A DNA stretch of 64,000 nt from JAQBQB01 sp963846925 (lineage in GTDB: Bacteria > Gemmatimonadota > Gemmatimonadetes > Gemmatimonadales > Gemmatimonadaceae). The position numbers and the translations under genes were made by a program. Below the pieces are notes generated by a model. That model did not search any database. It saw only the letters and a list, made by a program, of their open reading frames with translations, and was not told the origin of the DNA. The stretch lies in NCBI GenBank assembly GCA_963846925.1, contig CAWJXW010000017.1, positions 124,001 through 188,000 of the forward strand, given 5' to 3'. Shown piece by piece: positions 35,156 through 43,167 of the stretch. Numbering within the stretch: the first letter of the stretch is position 1; each line of letters opens with the position of its first letter.

Positions 35156-35685
35156 TGGACGAGACCTTCCACCTCACGCCGCTCGACGTTCGCCGCTACG
35201 AGTTCGGCAAGGCGATCCGCGGCTACGATCCCGAGCGCGTGAACCAGTTCCGCGACCAGGTCGCCGAAGAGCTGGAACGCTTGTCGCGGCTGAACCAGGA
35301 GCTCGAGGCCAAGGCCCGCGGCTTCCACGAGCAGCTGCGCGCGTTCCGCGAGCGGGACAAGGCGATCAACGAGGCCTTGGTGTCGGCGCAACAGCTCCGC
35401 GGCGACATTCGCGAGCAGGCCGACAAGGAAGCGGGGCTCATCATCCGGGAAGCGCGCGCCGAGGCGGATCGCATCATCGAGGACGCGCGCGGAGAGATTC
35501 GCCGGATGCAGGAAGGCGTTGCGGGCCTCGAGCACTCACGGCGCGCCTATCTCGCGCAGCTGCGCTCCATGGTGGAGCGGCACCTCGCCGAGATTACCGC
35601 CGCCGAGCAAACGAACGTCGACGGCCTGCGCCGGGACGGCATGCCCGTTTCACCGGTCCGCGCCGCCTCGACGATCAAGGGATGA
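35152..35685 (+). CDS. divIVA: DivIVA/GpsB-like cell-pole and septum coiled-coil protein
   Basis: The 177-residue protein begins with the DivIVA membrane-targeting domain (LTPLDVRRYEFGKAIRGYDP, then ERVNQFRDQVAEELE). A long coiled coil rich in Glu, Arg and Ala follows (about 40-150), with the conserved ADRIIEDA register. Such proteins bind curved membrane and recruit division or pole factors. With the MglA-type polarity genes 16 kb downstream, a pole-organising role is worth considering, but no direct link is visible. Confidence 0.9.
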   Translation: MMDETFHLTPLDVRRYEFGKAIRGYDPERVNQFRDQVAEELERLSRLNQELEAKARGFHEQLRAFRERDKAINEALVSAQQLRGDIREQADKEAGLIIREARAEADRIIEDARGEIRRMQEGVAGLEHSRRAYLAQLRSMVERHLAEITAAEQTNVDGLRRDGMPVSPVRAASTIKG

Positions 35686-36551
35686 CGCTCGCGGCTCCGG
35701 CAGCACCGGCGGCGCCGAATGCGGCGCCGGGGGTTCACGTATTCGAAGCGGCGGAGGAGGCGGCGCGCCTCATCCGCGCGCGCTTTTCGGCGCGCCCCGA
35801 CGCGGCCATCATCCTGGGGACGGGACTCGGCCGGCTCGCGATGGAGATCGAAAACCCGGTCGCCATCCCGTACGAGGACATCCCCGGGTTCCCGGCGTCC
35901 ACGGTTGAGTCGCACGCCGGGCGCCTGCTGTGCGGCACGTTAGGTGCCAGGACCGTGATCGCCATGCAGGGGCGCTTTCATCGGTATGAAGGGTATTCTC
36001 TGCAACAGGTCACCTTTCCAGTTCGCGTGCTGCGCGCGCTCGGTGCCGACACCCTGTTCGTGTCGAACGCGTGCGGCGGATTGAATCCGCTCTGGAACGC
36101 CGGCGACCTGATGCTCATCACGGATCATCTGAACTTGCTCGGCGACAGTCCACTCATCGGCCCCAACGACGATCGTCTCGGTCCGCGCTTCCCGGACATG
36201 TCGGCGCCGTACGATCCGGCGCTCGGCGCGCTCGCCCGTCGTGTCGCGGCCGACGAAGGGATCGGGCTGCGCGAAGGCGTCTACGTCGCGGTGGTCGGCC
36301 CGAATCTCGAGACGCGCGCGGAGTATCGTTTCCTGCGCGCCATCGGCGCGGATGTCGTCGGAATGTCGACGGTGCCTGAAACGATCGTGGCGGTGCACTC
36401 GGGAATGCGCGTGCTCGGATTGTCGATCATCACCGACATGTGCGACCCCGATGCGCTCGAGCCGGCGACCGTGGAAAAGATCATCGCCGTGGCGAACCGC
36501 GCCGAGCCCGCGTTGACGACGCTCGTGCGACGCGTGCTGGAGCGCATGTGA
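35682..36551 (+). CDS. punA: Purine nucleoside phosphorylase (PNP/MTAP family)
   Basis: The enzyme cleaves purine nucleosides with phosphate to base and ribose-1-phosphate, feeding the salvage path that includes hpt. The 289-residue protein has an Ala/Pro-rich start, then the phosphate-binding ILGTGLGRLA, GRFHRYEGYS, SNACGGLN, PNLETRAEYRF and VGMSTVPETIVA. This is the trimeric class. It overlaps divIVA by four bases and precedes ileS. Confidence 0.94.
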   Translation: MTLAAPAAPAAPNAAPGVHVFEAAEEAARLIRARFSARPDAAIILGTGLGRLAMEIENPVAIPYEDIPGFPASTVESHAGRLLCGTLGARTVIAMQGRFHRYEGYSLQQVTFPVRVLRALGADTLFVSNACGGLNPLWNAGDLMLITDHLNLLGDSPLIGPNDDRLGPRFPDMSAPYDPALGALARRVAADEGIGLREGVYVAVVGPNLETRAEYRFLRAIGADVVGMSTVPETIVAVHSGMRVLGLSIITDMCDPDALEPATVEKIIAVANRAEPALTTLVRRVLERM

Positions 36552-36562
36552 CGGCGCCGAGC

Positions 36563-39500
36563 ATGACGCGGTATCAACCGCTTCCGCCGGATCGTCCGGC
36601 GGACGACGTGGAGCGCGAGCTGCTCGCGCGTTGGGAAGAGGAAGATCTCTTCGCCCGCGCGCTCGAGGCTCGGAGCGGCGCGCCGAACTTCGTGTTCTTC
36701 GAAGGCCCGCCGACGGCGAACGGGCGGCCGGGCATCCATCACGTCTTTTCGCGCACGATCAAGGATCTCTTCTGTCGATATCGCGCGATGAAGGGCTATC
36801 GCGTCGCTCGAAAAGCGGGGTGGGACACGCACGGCTTGCCGGTCGAGATCGAGGTCGAGAAGCAGCTCGGGATCAGCGGCAAGCAGCAGATCGAGGCGCT
36901 CGGCGTGGCCGAGTTCAACCGCTTGTGCCGGGAGAGCGTGTTCAAGTACCGCTCGGATTGGGAGAAGCTGAGCGCGCGCATGGGGTACTGGCTCGACTAC
37001 GAGCACCCGTACGTCACGTTCCACAACGACTACGTCGAGAGCGTCTGGTGGGCGCTCAAGACGCTGTTCGACAAGAATCTGCTCTACCGCGGGCACAAGA
37101 TCCTGCCGTACTGCTCGCGCTGTGGCACCGCGTTGTCGAGCCACGAGCTGTCGCTCGGGTACAGACAAGACGAAGATCCGAGCATCTACGTGGCGCTCGA
37201 CCTCGTCGAGGCGCCCAGCGGTCGCGACGCGACGCTGCATCCGACCGTCGGCCGGCGGATCCTCGTGTGGACGACCACTCCGTGGACGCTCGTCTCGAAC
37301 ACCGCGCTCGCGGTGCATCCGGATCTCGACTACGTCGAGCTGATCCGCCGCGAGGAGGGGAAGGATAAGAGAACGCTGATCATCGCCGGGTCGCGCGTGC
37401 GCGCGGTGCTCGGTGAGGACTACGAGAATCGCTGGGAGCTGGTCCGCCACATCAAGGGCACCGACCTTGTCGGGCGCCGTTACAAGCGGCCGCTCGATTG
37501 GGTCGATTTCCCGCCCGAGGGCGAACACGAGATCATCGTCGGCGAGGAATTCGTCTCGGCCGACGACGGAACGGGCGTCGTGCACATGTCGCCGGCGTTC
37601 GGCGCCGACGACTACGCGGCGGGAAAGCGAAACAACCTCGCGTTCATCCAGCCGGTCGGGCTGCGCGGCGAATTCCCGTCGTCGATGCCGCTCGTCGGCG
37701 GACTGTTCGTGAAAGACGCGGACGATCTCATCACGGAAGAGCTCAAGCGCCGCGGCGTGCTATGGAAGGCGGGACGCATTTCGCACCAGTATCCGCATTG
37801 CTGGCGCTGCGGCACGCCGCTCATCTACTACGCGCGCACGTCGTGGTTCGTCCGGACGACGGCGTACCGCGACGCGATGATGGCGCGCAACGCGCGCGTC
37901 GATTGGCATCCGCAGTCGGTCGGCGAGGGTCGCTTCGGCGAGTGGCTCTCGAACAACATCGACTGGACGATCTCTCGCGACCGCTACTGGGGTACGCCGC
38001 TGCCGATCTGGATCTGCGACGGCGAAGCGTCGCACGTCGAGTGCCTCGGCTCGTTTGCGGATCTGAGCGAACGATCGGGCGAGCGCCTGACCGCCGAATT
38101 CGATCCGCACAAGCCGAACGTCGATCGCTACACGTGGCGATGCTCGTCGGCCGGATGCGGCGGGACGATGCGCCGCGCGCCGGAAGTCATCGACACCTGG
38201 TTCGACTCGGGCTCGATGTCGTTCGCGCAGTGGCACTATCCGTTCGAGAACCGGGACAAGATCGCCGAACAGTTCCCCGCGGATTTCATCGCCGAGGGCG
38301 TCGATCAGACGCGCGGGTGGTTCTACTCGCTGCTGGCAATCGCGACCGGGCTCGGTGACGCGCTGCCGAACAACGCGGGGCCTTCGGGCGGCGCGAACAC
38401 GTTCGCGGACGTCGCGTCGCCGTACCGCGCGGTCGTCGTGAACGACCAGGTGCTCGACGCCGAAGGCAAGAAGATGTCGAAGAGCGTGGGCAACGTCGTC
38501 GACCCGTGGGAAGTCATGTCGCGCCACGGCGCGGATGCCGCTCGGCTCTTTTTCGTGGCGTCGAGCGCCGTGTGGGTGCCGCGCAGCTTCGACGAGAAGT
38601 TCCTCGCCGAGCAGGCGGGGCGATTCCTGCGCACGCTCAAGAACGTGTACAGCGGCATTTTCGCGCAGTACGCGAATTTCGGTTGGAATCCGTCGGAGGC
38701 CGATCCTCCGCTCGAGGCGCGCCCCGCGCTGGATCGGTGGATGATCAGCCGTCTCGCGCGTCTCGAGCAGACTGTCGACGCCGCGCTCGGCGCGTACGAC
38801 GCGACGGCCGCGTCCCGCGCGATCATCGAGTTCGTCGACGACGACGTCGCGAACTGGTACGTGCGGTTGAGCCGCGGGCGGTTCTACGACGTCGAAGGCG
38901 GCGACAACCGCGCGGCGTTCGCGACGTTGCACGAGGTGCTGGCTTCCGTGTGCCGGCTCCTCGCGCCGATCGCGCCGTTCGTGAGCGATTGGATTCACCG
39001 GGAACTGACGGGAGAATCGGTTCACCTCGCGCCGTTCGTCGCGCCGCGCGGTCCGGTGGCGGCCGATCTCGACGCGCCGATGGCGGCGATCCGAACGCTC
39101 GCCAGGCTCGGCCGCGCGGCCAGGGAAGAGATCGGCATCAAGGTGCGCCGACCCTTGGCCCGCATGGTCTGCGTCGCGCCCGGCGTGCCGGAATCGGCTT
39201 TGATCCCGCTCGTCCCACTGCTCGCCTCGGAGCTCAACGTCAAGCGAGTAGATTTCGCGACCTCCGCCGACGAGCTCGTCACGCTGCAAGCGAAGCCTGA
39301 GTTCCGCGTTCTCGGAAAGAGGTTCGGCAAGAAGACGCCGCTGGCGGCCCAGGCGACGAGCGCGCTGACCAGCGAACAGCTCCGCGCCTTCGAGCATGGA
39401 GCGCCGCTGGTCATTAGCGTTGAGGGGCAGTCGCACGAGCTGACGCTTGACGATCTGACGATCATTCGGCGGGCCTCCGGCGACCTCGTGGTTCAGGAGG

Positions 39501-39823
39501 ACGCCGGGTTCTTCGCTGCGATCGATCCGGCGGTGACGCCGGATCTGGAGCTCGAGGGATATGCCCGAGAACTCGTTAGCCGGGTACAGCGCATGCGAAA
39601 GGAGGCTTCGTTCGCGGTCAGCGACCGAATCACGCTGACCATTGGAGGAGGGAGCGATGTGCACGCTGTCGTTCGCGCTCATCGCGCGTGGATAGCGGAC
39701 GAAACGCTGGCGACCGACGTGGTGCTCGTGGATCAGCCGGAATCCGGCGGAACCCATGGCGGCATGACGGCGCTCGATCTCGACGGAATGACGGCCTTCG
39801 TGGCCATTACCAGGATACCGTAG
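36563..39823 (+). CDS. ileS: Isoleucyl-tRNA synthetase, IleS2-like
   Basis: The enzyme charges tRNA-Ile. From the ATG at 36563 it is 1086 residues; a GTG at 36548 overlapping the previous stop is an alternative. The HIGH motif is GIHHV at about 56-60 and KMSKS appears as GKKMSKSVGN near 635. The CP1 editing domain, and zinc-ligand cysteine pairs in the body (CSRCGT, CWRCGT), are present. The length, the GWDTHGLPVEIEVEKQLGI signature and the C-terminal domain fit the type 2 (eukaryote-like) group, several members of which tolerate mupirocin. Confidence 0.94.
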   Translation: MTRYQPLPPDRPADDVERELLARWEEEDLFARALEARSGAPNFVFFEGPPTANGRPGIHHVFSRTIKDLFCRYRAMKGYRVARKAGWDTHGLPVEIEVEKQLGISGKQQIEALGVAEFNRLCRESVFKYRSDWEKLSARMGYWLDYEHPYVTFHNDYVESVWWALKTLFDKNLLYRGHKILPYCSRCGTALSSHELSLGYRQDEDPSIYVALDLVEAPSGRDATLHPTVGRRILVWTTTPWTLVSNTALAVHPDLDYVELIRREEGKDKRTLIIAGSRVRAVLGEDYENRWELVRHIKGTDLVGRRYKRPLDWVDFPPEGEHEIIVGEEFVSADDGTGVVHMSPAFGADDYAAGKRNNLAFIQPVGLRGEFPSSMPLVGGLFVKDADDLITEELKRRGVLWKAGRISHQYPHCWRCGTPLIYYARTSWFVRTTAYRDAMMARNARVDWHPQSVGEGRFGEWLSNNIDWTISRDRYWGTPLPIWICDGEASHVECLGSFADLSERSGERLTAEFDPHKPNVDRYTWRCSSAGCGGTMRRAPEVIDTWFDSGSMSFAQWHYPFENRDKIAEQFPADFIAEGVDQTRGWFYSLLAIATGLGDALPNNAGPSGGANTFADVASPYRAVVVNDQVLDAEGKKMSKSVGNVVDPWEVMSRHGADAARLFFVASSAVWVPRSFDEKFLAEQAGRFLRTLKNVYSGIFAQYANFGWNPSEADPPLEARPALDRWMISRLARLEQTVDAALGAYDATAASRAIIEFVDDDVANWYVRLSRGRFYDVEGGDNRAAFATLHEVLASVCRLLAPIAPFVSDWIHRELTGESVHLAPFVAPRGPVAADLDAPMAAIRTLARLGRAAREEIGIKVRRPLARMVCVAPGVPESALIPLVPLLASELNVKRVDFATSADELVTLQAKPEFRVLGKRFGKKTPLAAQATSALTSEQLRAFEHGAPLVISVEGQSHELTLDDLTIIRRASGDLVVQEDAGFFAAIDPAVTPDLELEGYARELVSRVQRMRKEASFAVSDRITLTIGGGSDVHAVVRAHRAWIADETLATDVVLVDQPESGGTHGGMTALDLDGMTAFVAITRIP

Positions 39824-39825
39824 CA

Positions 39826-40239
39826 ATGGCAACCGCGAACACGAAGAAGGTGAAGGGGCTGAGCAAGAAGATGCTTCAGCATTTCGAGAAGCGTCTGCTC
39901 GACGAGCGAAGGCGCGTGCTCAAGGAGCTGGGCCGCGCCGACGAAGCGTTCGGCGCGACGCCGCAATCGGCCGACGGCGACCTGAGCAGCTACTCGTTCC
40001 ATATGGCCGACCAGGGCACCGACGCGATGGAGCGCGAGAAGGCGTTTCTGTTCGCCAGCCAGGAAGGCCGGTTCCTCTGGCACATCGACGAGGCGCTTCG
40101 CCGGCTCTACCGCGATCCGGACAACTTCGGCAAGTGCCACCAGTGCGGCAACGAGATTGCGTACGATCGACTCGACGCACTACCACACGCACGCTACTGC
40201 ATCAACTGCAAGCAGCGCGAGGAAGATGCAAAGAAGTAA
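39826..40239 (+). CDS. DksA/TraR family zinc-finger protein
   Basis: The 137-residue protein has a basic N-terminus, a coiled-coil hairpin (LQHFEKRLLDERRRVLKELG) and the C-terminal zinc finger CHQCGNEI...CINC. Family members bind in the polymerase secondary channel and tune transcription in the stringent response. It lies between ileS and lspA, a position often occupied by a short DksA-like gene. The end overlaps lspA by 14 bases. Confidence 0.88.
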   Translation: MATANTKKVKGLSKKMLQHFEKRLLDERRRVLKELGRADEAFGATPQSADGDLSSYSFHMADQGTDAMEREKAFLFASQEGRFLWHIDEALRRLYRDPDNFGKCHQCGNEIAYDRLDALPHARYCINCKQREEDAKK

Positions 40240-40786
40240 TGGAAGTACCGAACACGGGAACGCCGGACTCTTTTGGCCGGTGTTGTGCCTGATCGCAGCG
40301 GTGGACTTCGGCACGAAGTACCTCGCGGCCAAGCGGCTCCTGCCGCAGGGACTCCCGCACGAAGTGTTTGGCGACTGGGTCCGGTTCACGCTGGTGCGCA
40401 ATCCGGGCGCGGCATTCGGGCTGCACCTCGGCTCGCAGTCGCGCTGGATCTTCATGGCGCTGACGATCGTCGCCCTCGTGATCCTCGGCTTTCTCTACAC
40501 GTCCACGCGTCGCGGAGACGCGGTGCGCTCGATGGCCCTCGCGATGGTCTGCGGCGGCGCCGTCGGCAACCTGATCGACCGCATCACCTCGCGGTACGGC
40601 GTGGTGGACTTCATCGACATCGGCTTCGGCGACTCGCGATGGCCGACCTTCAACGTCGCCGACATGGCCGTGAGCATCGGCGCCTTTTTGCTCGCCTGGG
40701 TGCTGTGGGGTGAGGACACGGAGACTGAGACCGCGGGCGTTCGCGCGCCGGTCGCTGTCTCCGCCGATACACGCGAGCTCTCGTAG
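40226..40786 (+). CDS. lspA: Lipoprotein signal peptidase (copy 1)
   Basis: LspA cuts the signal peptide from diacylglyceryl-modified prolipoproteins in the inner membrane. The 186-residue protein has four membrane helices, VRNPGAAFGL near 57, and both catalytic aspartates: Asp118 in GNLIDR and Asp146 in FNVADMAV. The start inside the end of the dksA-like gene is inferred from the frame. A second complete copy follows 30 bases downstream. Confidence 0.93.
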   Translation: MQRSNGSTEHGNAGLFWPVLCLIAAVDFGTKYLAAKRLLPQGLPHEVFGDWVRFTLVRNPGAAFGLHLGSQSRWIFMALTIVALVILGFLYTSTRRGDAVRSMALAMVCGGAVGNLIDRITSRYGVVDFIDIGFGDSRWPTFNVADMAVSIGAFLLAWVLWGEDTETETAGVRAPVAVSADTRELS

Positions 40787-40816
40787 CACTCACGGCACGA
40801 CGACATCCGGCACGAC

Positions 40817-41362
40817 ATGAACGATTCGCGATCGAGAAACGGCCTCGTGTTCTGGACCGCGGCTGTCTCGGTGGTCGTGCTCGACGTCATCACCAAGGCG
40901 CTCGCCGTCAAGCACCTGACGCCGGGCGTGCCGTATCGCATCATCGGCGACGTCGTGCGCTTGACGCTCGCGTTCAATCCCGGCGCGGCGTTCAGCATGT
41001 CGGTCGGCGACAAATCGCGCTACTTCTTCGGCGGGCTGGCACTGGTCGCCCTCGTCGTGCTGTGGTGGCTGTACCGCTCGACCAAGAGCGGTGACTGGAT
41101 CCGAGCGCTCGCCCTCGGACTCGCCTGGGGTGGCGCGGCGGGCAACCTCGTCGACCGGTTCCGCAGCGCGAACGGCGTCGTCGATTTCATCGACATCGGC
41201 GTTGGACGCGTTCGCTTCTGGACGTTCAACGTCGCCGACTCCGCCGTGACCGTTGGCGCGATCACGCTCGCGTTCATTCTGTGGCGCGAGGACCGTAAGC
41301 AGTTGGCGCTCGCCGCGGGCGAGGCGGCCATGCGAGACGAGCCCTCCAGCGGAGAGCGGTGA
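40817..41362 (+). CDS. lspA: Lipoprotein signal peptidase (copy 2)
   Basis: The 181-residue paralogue of the preceding gene has four membrane helices, FNPGAAFSM, GNLVDR with Asp113, and FNVADSAV with Asp141, so the active site is complete. Identity to copy 1 is clear but moderate, indicating an old tandem duplication and possibly different lipoprotein preferences. The stop overlaps the rluD GTG by four bases. Confidence 0.93.
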   Translation: MNDSRSRNGLVFWTAAVSVVVLDVITKALAVKHLTPGVPYRIIGDVVRLTLAFNPGAAFSMSVGDKSRYFFGGLALVALVVLWWLYRSTKSGDWIRALALGLAWGGAAGNLVDRFRSANGVVDFIDIGVGRVRFWTFNVADSAVTVGAITLAFILWREDRKQLALAAGEAAMRDEPSSGER

Positions 41363-42342
41363 CGGAGAGCGGCCGGCGGAGCTTCGAGTCGCCCCGCGAG
41401 GCGCCGCGCCTCGACGTGCTGGTCGCTCAGCACTTCGACATTTCGAGAAATCAGGCCGCCACGCTGATCGCCAACGGTCACGTGCTCGTCGGCGGTCGAC
41501 GCGAGCGCGCGAGTTACCGCGCCGCGCCGGGGGAGAGAATCGAGGTCGACGTTCCCGCGTCGGCGGGTCGTCCGGTCGTCGGCGAATCCATCCCGTTGAC
41601 GGTGGTCCTCGAGGACGACGACGTGCTCGTCATCGACAAGCCGGCGGGGATGGTCGTCCATCCGGCGCCCGGCAACTGGTCCGGGACGCTCGTCAACGCC
41701 TTGAAGGGCCGGGGCACGCCCCTCTCCGCCGGGTCCGACACGAGCCGCGAAGGGATCGTCCATCGCCTGGACAAGGAAACGTCCGGGTTGCTCCTCGTGG
41801 CCAAAAGTGACCGCGCTCACAGAGTGCTCGGGGCCGCCCTCCAGGCCCGCCAGATCGTCCGCCGATATGCCGCGTTGACCTGGGGGCATTTGGCCGAGGA
41901 CCAGGTCACAATCGACAAGCCGATCGCCCGCGATCCGCGAGACCGAAAGCGCATGGCGGTCGTCTCTACAGGACGGCCGGCGAGGACAGATCTCACTCGG
42001 CTCGCGCGCTTCGACTCCGTCGACCTTTTGCGGGCGCACCTGCACTCAGGTCGCACGCACCAGATCCGGGTGCACGTCGCGTCGATCGGCCATCCGGTCG
42101 TTGGTGACGACACTTATGGCGGTGGCGGAGGTCGCAAGCTCGTGGACCTGCCGCCACGACGTCACTTCTTGCACGCGGCCTGGCTGATCTTCCGGCACCC
42201 GGTCTCCGGGGACTTGGTGGATCTGCGCTCGCCGCTGCCGGAAGAGCTTCGCCGGGCACTCGGAGCCGCCGCGGGTTCCGACCCAATCGCCGCAGACCCA
42301 GACCCACTCGATCGCTTTGACTTCTATCGCGTCGACCCCTGA
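41359..42342 (+). CDS. rluD: RluA/RluD family rRNA pseudouridine synthase
   Basis: The 327-residue protein has an N-terminal S4 RNA-binding domain (LDVLVAQHFDISRNQAATLI) and the catalytic domain with Asp138 in HRLDKETSGLLL. DKPAGMVVHPAPGN and the end motif RTHQIRVH are also present. It isomerises uridines in rRNA, probably in helix 69 of 23S rRNA by analogy with RluD neighbours of lspA. The last 26 bases overlap the start of cheW. Confidence 0.93.
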   Translation: MTESGRRSFESPREAPRLDVLVAQHFDISRNQAATLIANGHVLVGGRRERASYRAAPGERIEVDVPASAGRPVVGESIPLTVVLEDDDVLVIDKPAGMVVHPAPGNWSGTLVNALKGRGTPLSAGSDTSREGIVHRLDKETSGLLLVAKSDRAHRVLGAALQARQIVRRYAALTWGHLAEDQVTIDKPIARDPRDRKRMAVVSTGRPARTDLTRLARFDSVDLLRAHLHSGRTHQIRVHVASIGHPVVGDDTYGGGGGRKLVDLPPRRHFLHAAWLIFRHPVSGDLVDLRSPLPEELRRALGAAAGSDPIAADPDPLDRFDFYRVDP

Positions 42343-42760
42343 CACCACGCTGACCTCCGCGCTGACGTTCCGCGCGGGGGGCACCGTGTTTGGGGCCGAT
42401 GGCGCGGATGTCAGAGAGCTGATCCCGATGGGTGAGATCACCCGACTTCCGGGAGCGCCCGTCTTCGTGCGCGGCCTGATCAATGTCCGCGGCACCATCG
42501 TGACGATACTAGACCTGGGGGTCCGGCTCGATCCGTCAGCCGAGCCCGCCGCGGAGGGATCCATTCTCCTCGTTCACCACCGAGACCGCCTGGTCGGGGT
42601 AGTGGTGGACGAGGTCGCCGACGTTCGGCAGCTCGAGGTCGATCCCTCGGGCGCGTCGCAGGCGGCTGGTGATCTCGTGCGTGGCGTGGCGACGCTCGAC
42701 GGTGCACCGGTGGTGGTGCTCGACCTGGCCGCTCTCATCCGGCAAGTGCTGCTGTCCTAG
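42317..42760 (+). CDS. cheW: CheW-type coupling protein 1
   Basis: The 147-residue protein has a CheW fold: LTFRAGGTVFGADGADVREL, LPGAPVFVRGLINVRGTIV and the end VVVLDLAALI. CheW links CheA to receptors. The start is a TTG inside the end of rluD, giving an N-terminal extension of about 14 residues; this ties the first gene of the chemosensory cluster to the housekeeping run upstream. It is one of three CheW-domain proteins in the cluster. Confidence 0.9.
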   Translation: MTSIASTPDTTLTSALTFRAGGTVFGADGADVRELIPMGEITRLPGAPVFVRGLINVRGTIVTILDLGVRLDPSAEPAAEGSILLVHHRDRLVGVVVDEVADVRQLEVDPSGASQAAGDLVRGVATLDGAPVVVLDLAALIRQVLLS

Positions 42761-42777
42761 GTCTTCGGGAGGCTTTC

Positions 42778-43140
42778 TTGAGTCAACGAGTATTGGTCTG
42801 TGACGACGCCATCTTCATGCGCACGATGGTCGGGGACATCCTCACCCAGGCCGGGTTCGAGATCGTCGGCGAGGCGGAGACGGGACTTCAGGCCGTCGAG
42901 AAGTACCGCGATCTGCGCCCCGATCTCGTGACGATGGACATCGTGATGCCCGACATGGGCGGCATCGATGCCGTGCGCGAGATCTGCAAGTTCGACCCGG
43001 GCGCGAGAATCCTCATGTGCAGCGCGATGGGGCAACAGGCGCTCGTCGTCGAAGCGATCCAAGCTGGCGCGAAGGACTTCGTCGTCAAGCCGTTCCAACC
43101 CAGTCGCGTTCTCGAAGCGGTTCAGCGCGTGCTCGGCTGA
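42778..43140 (+). CDS. cheY: CheY-type single-domain response regulator
   Basis: The 120-residue receiver domain has the acidic pocket CDD at 8-10, the phosphorylation site Asp54 in TMDIVMPDMGG, the threonine/serine switch in CSAMG and the lysine in VVKPF. It lacks an output domain. The TTG start has a good ribosome site (GGGAGG) upstream. It is adjacent to cheA, its expected phosphodonor. With no flagellar genes nearby its target may be the GTPase or PATAN proteins of this cluster. Confidence 0.93.
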   Translation: MSQRVLVCDDAIFMRTMVGDILTQAGFEIVGEAETGLQAVEKYRDLRPDLVTMDIVMPDMGGIDAVREICKFDPGARILMCSAMGQQALVVEAIQAGAKDFVVKPFQPSRVLEAVQRVLG

Positions 43141-43167
43141 GCACGGGCCCCGTGCGAGCCAAGCGCC

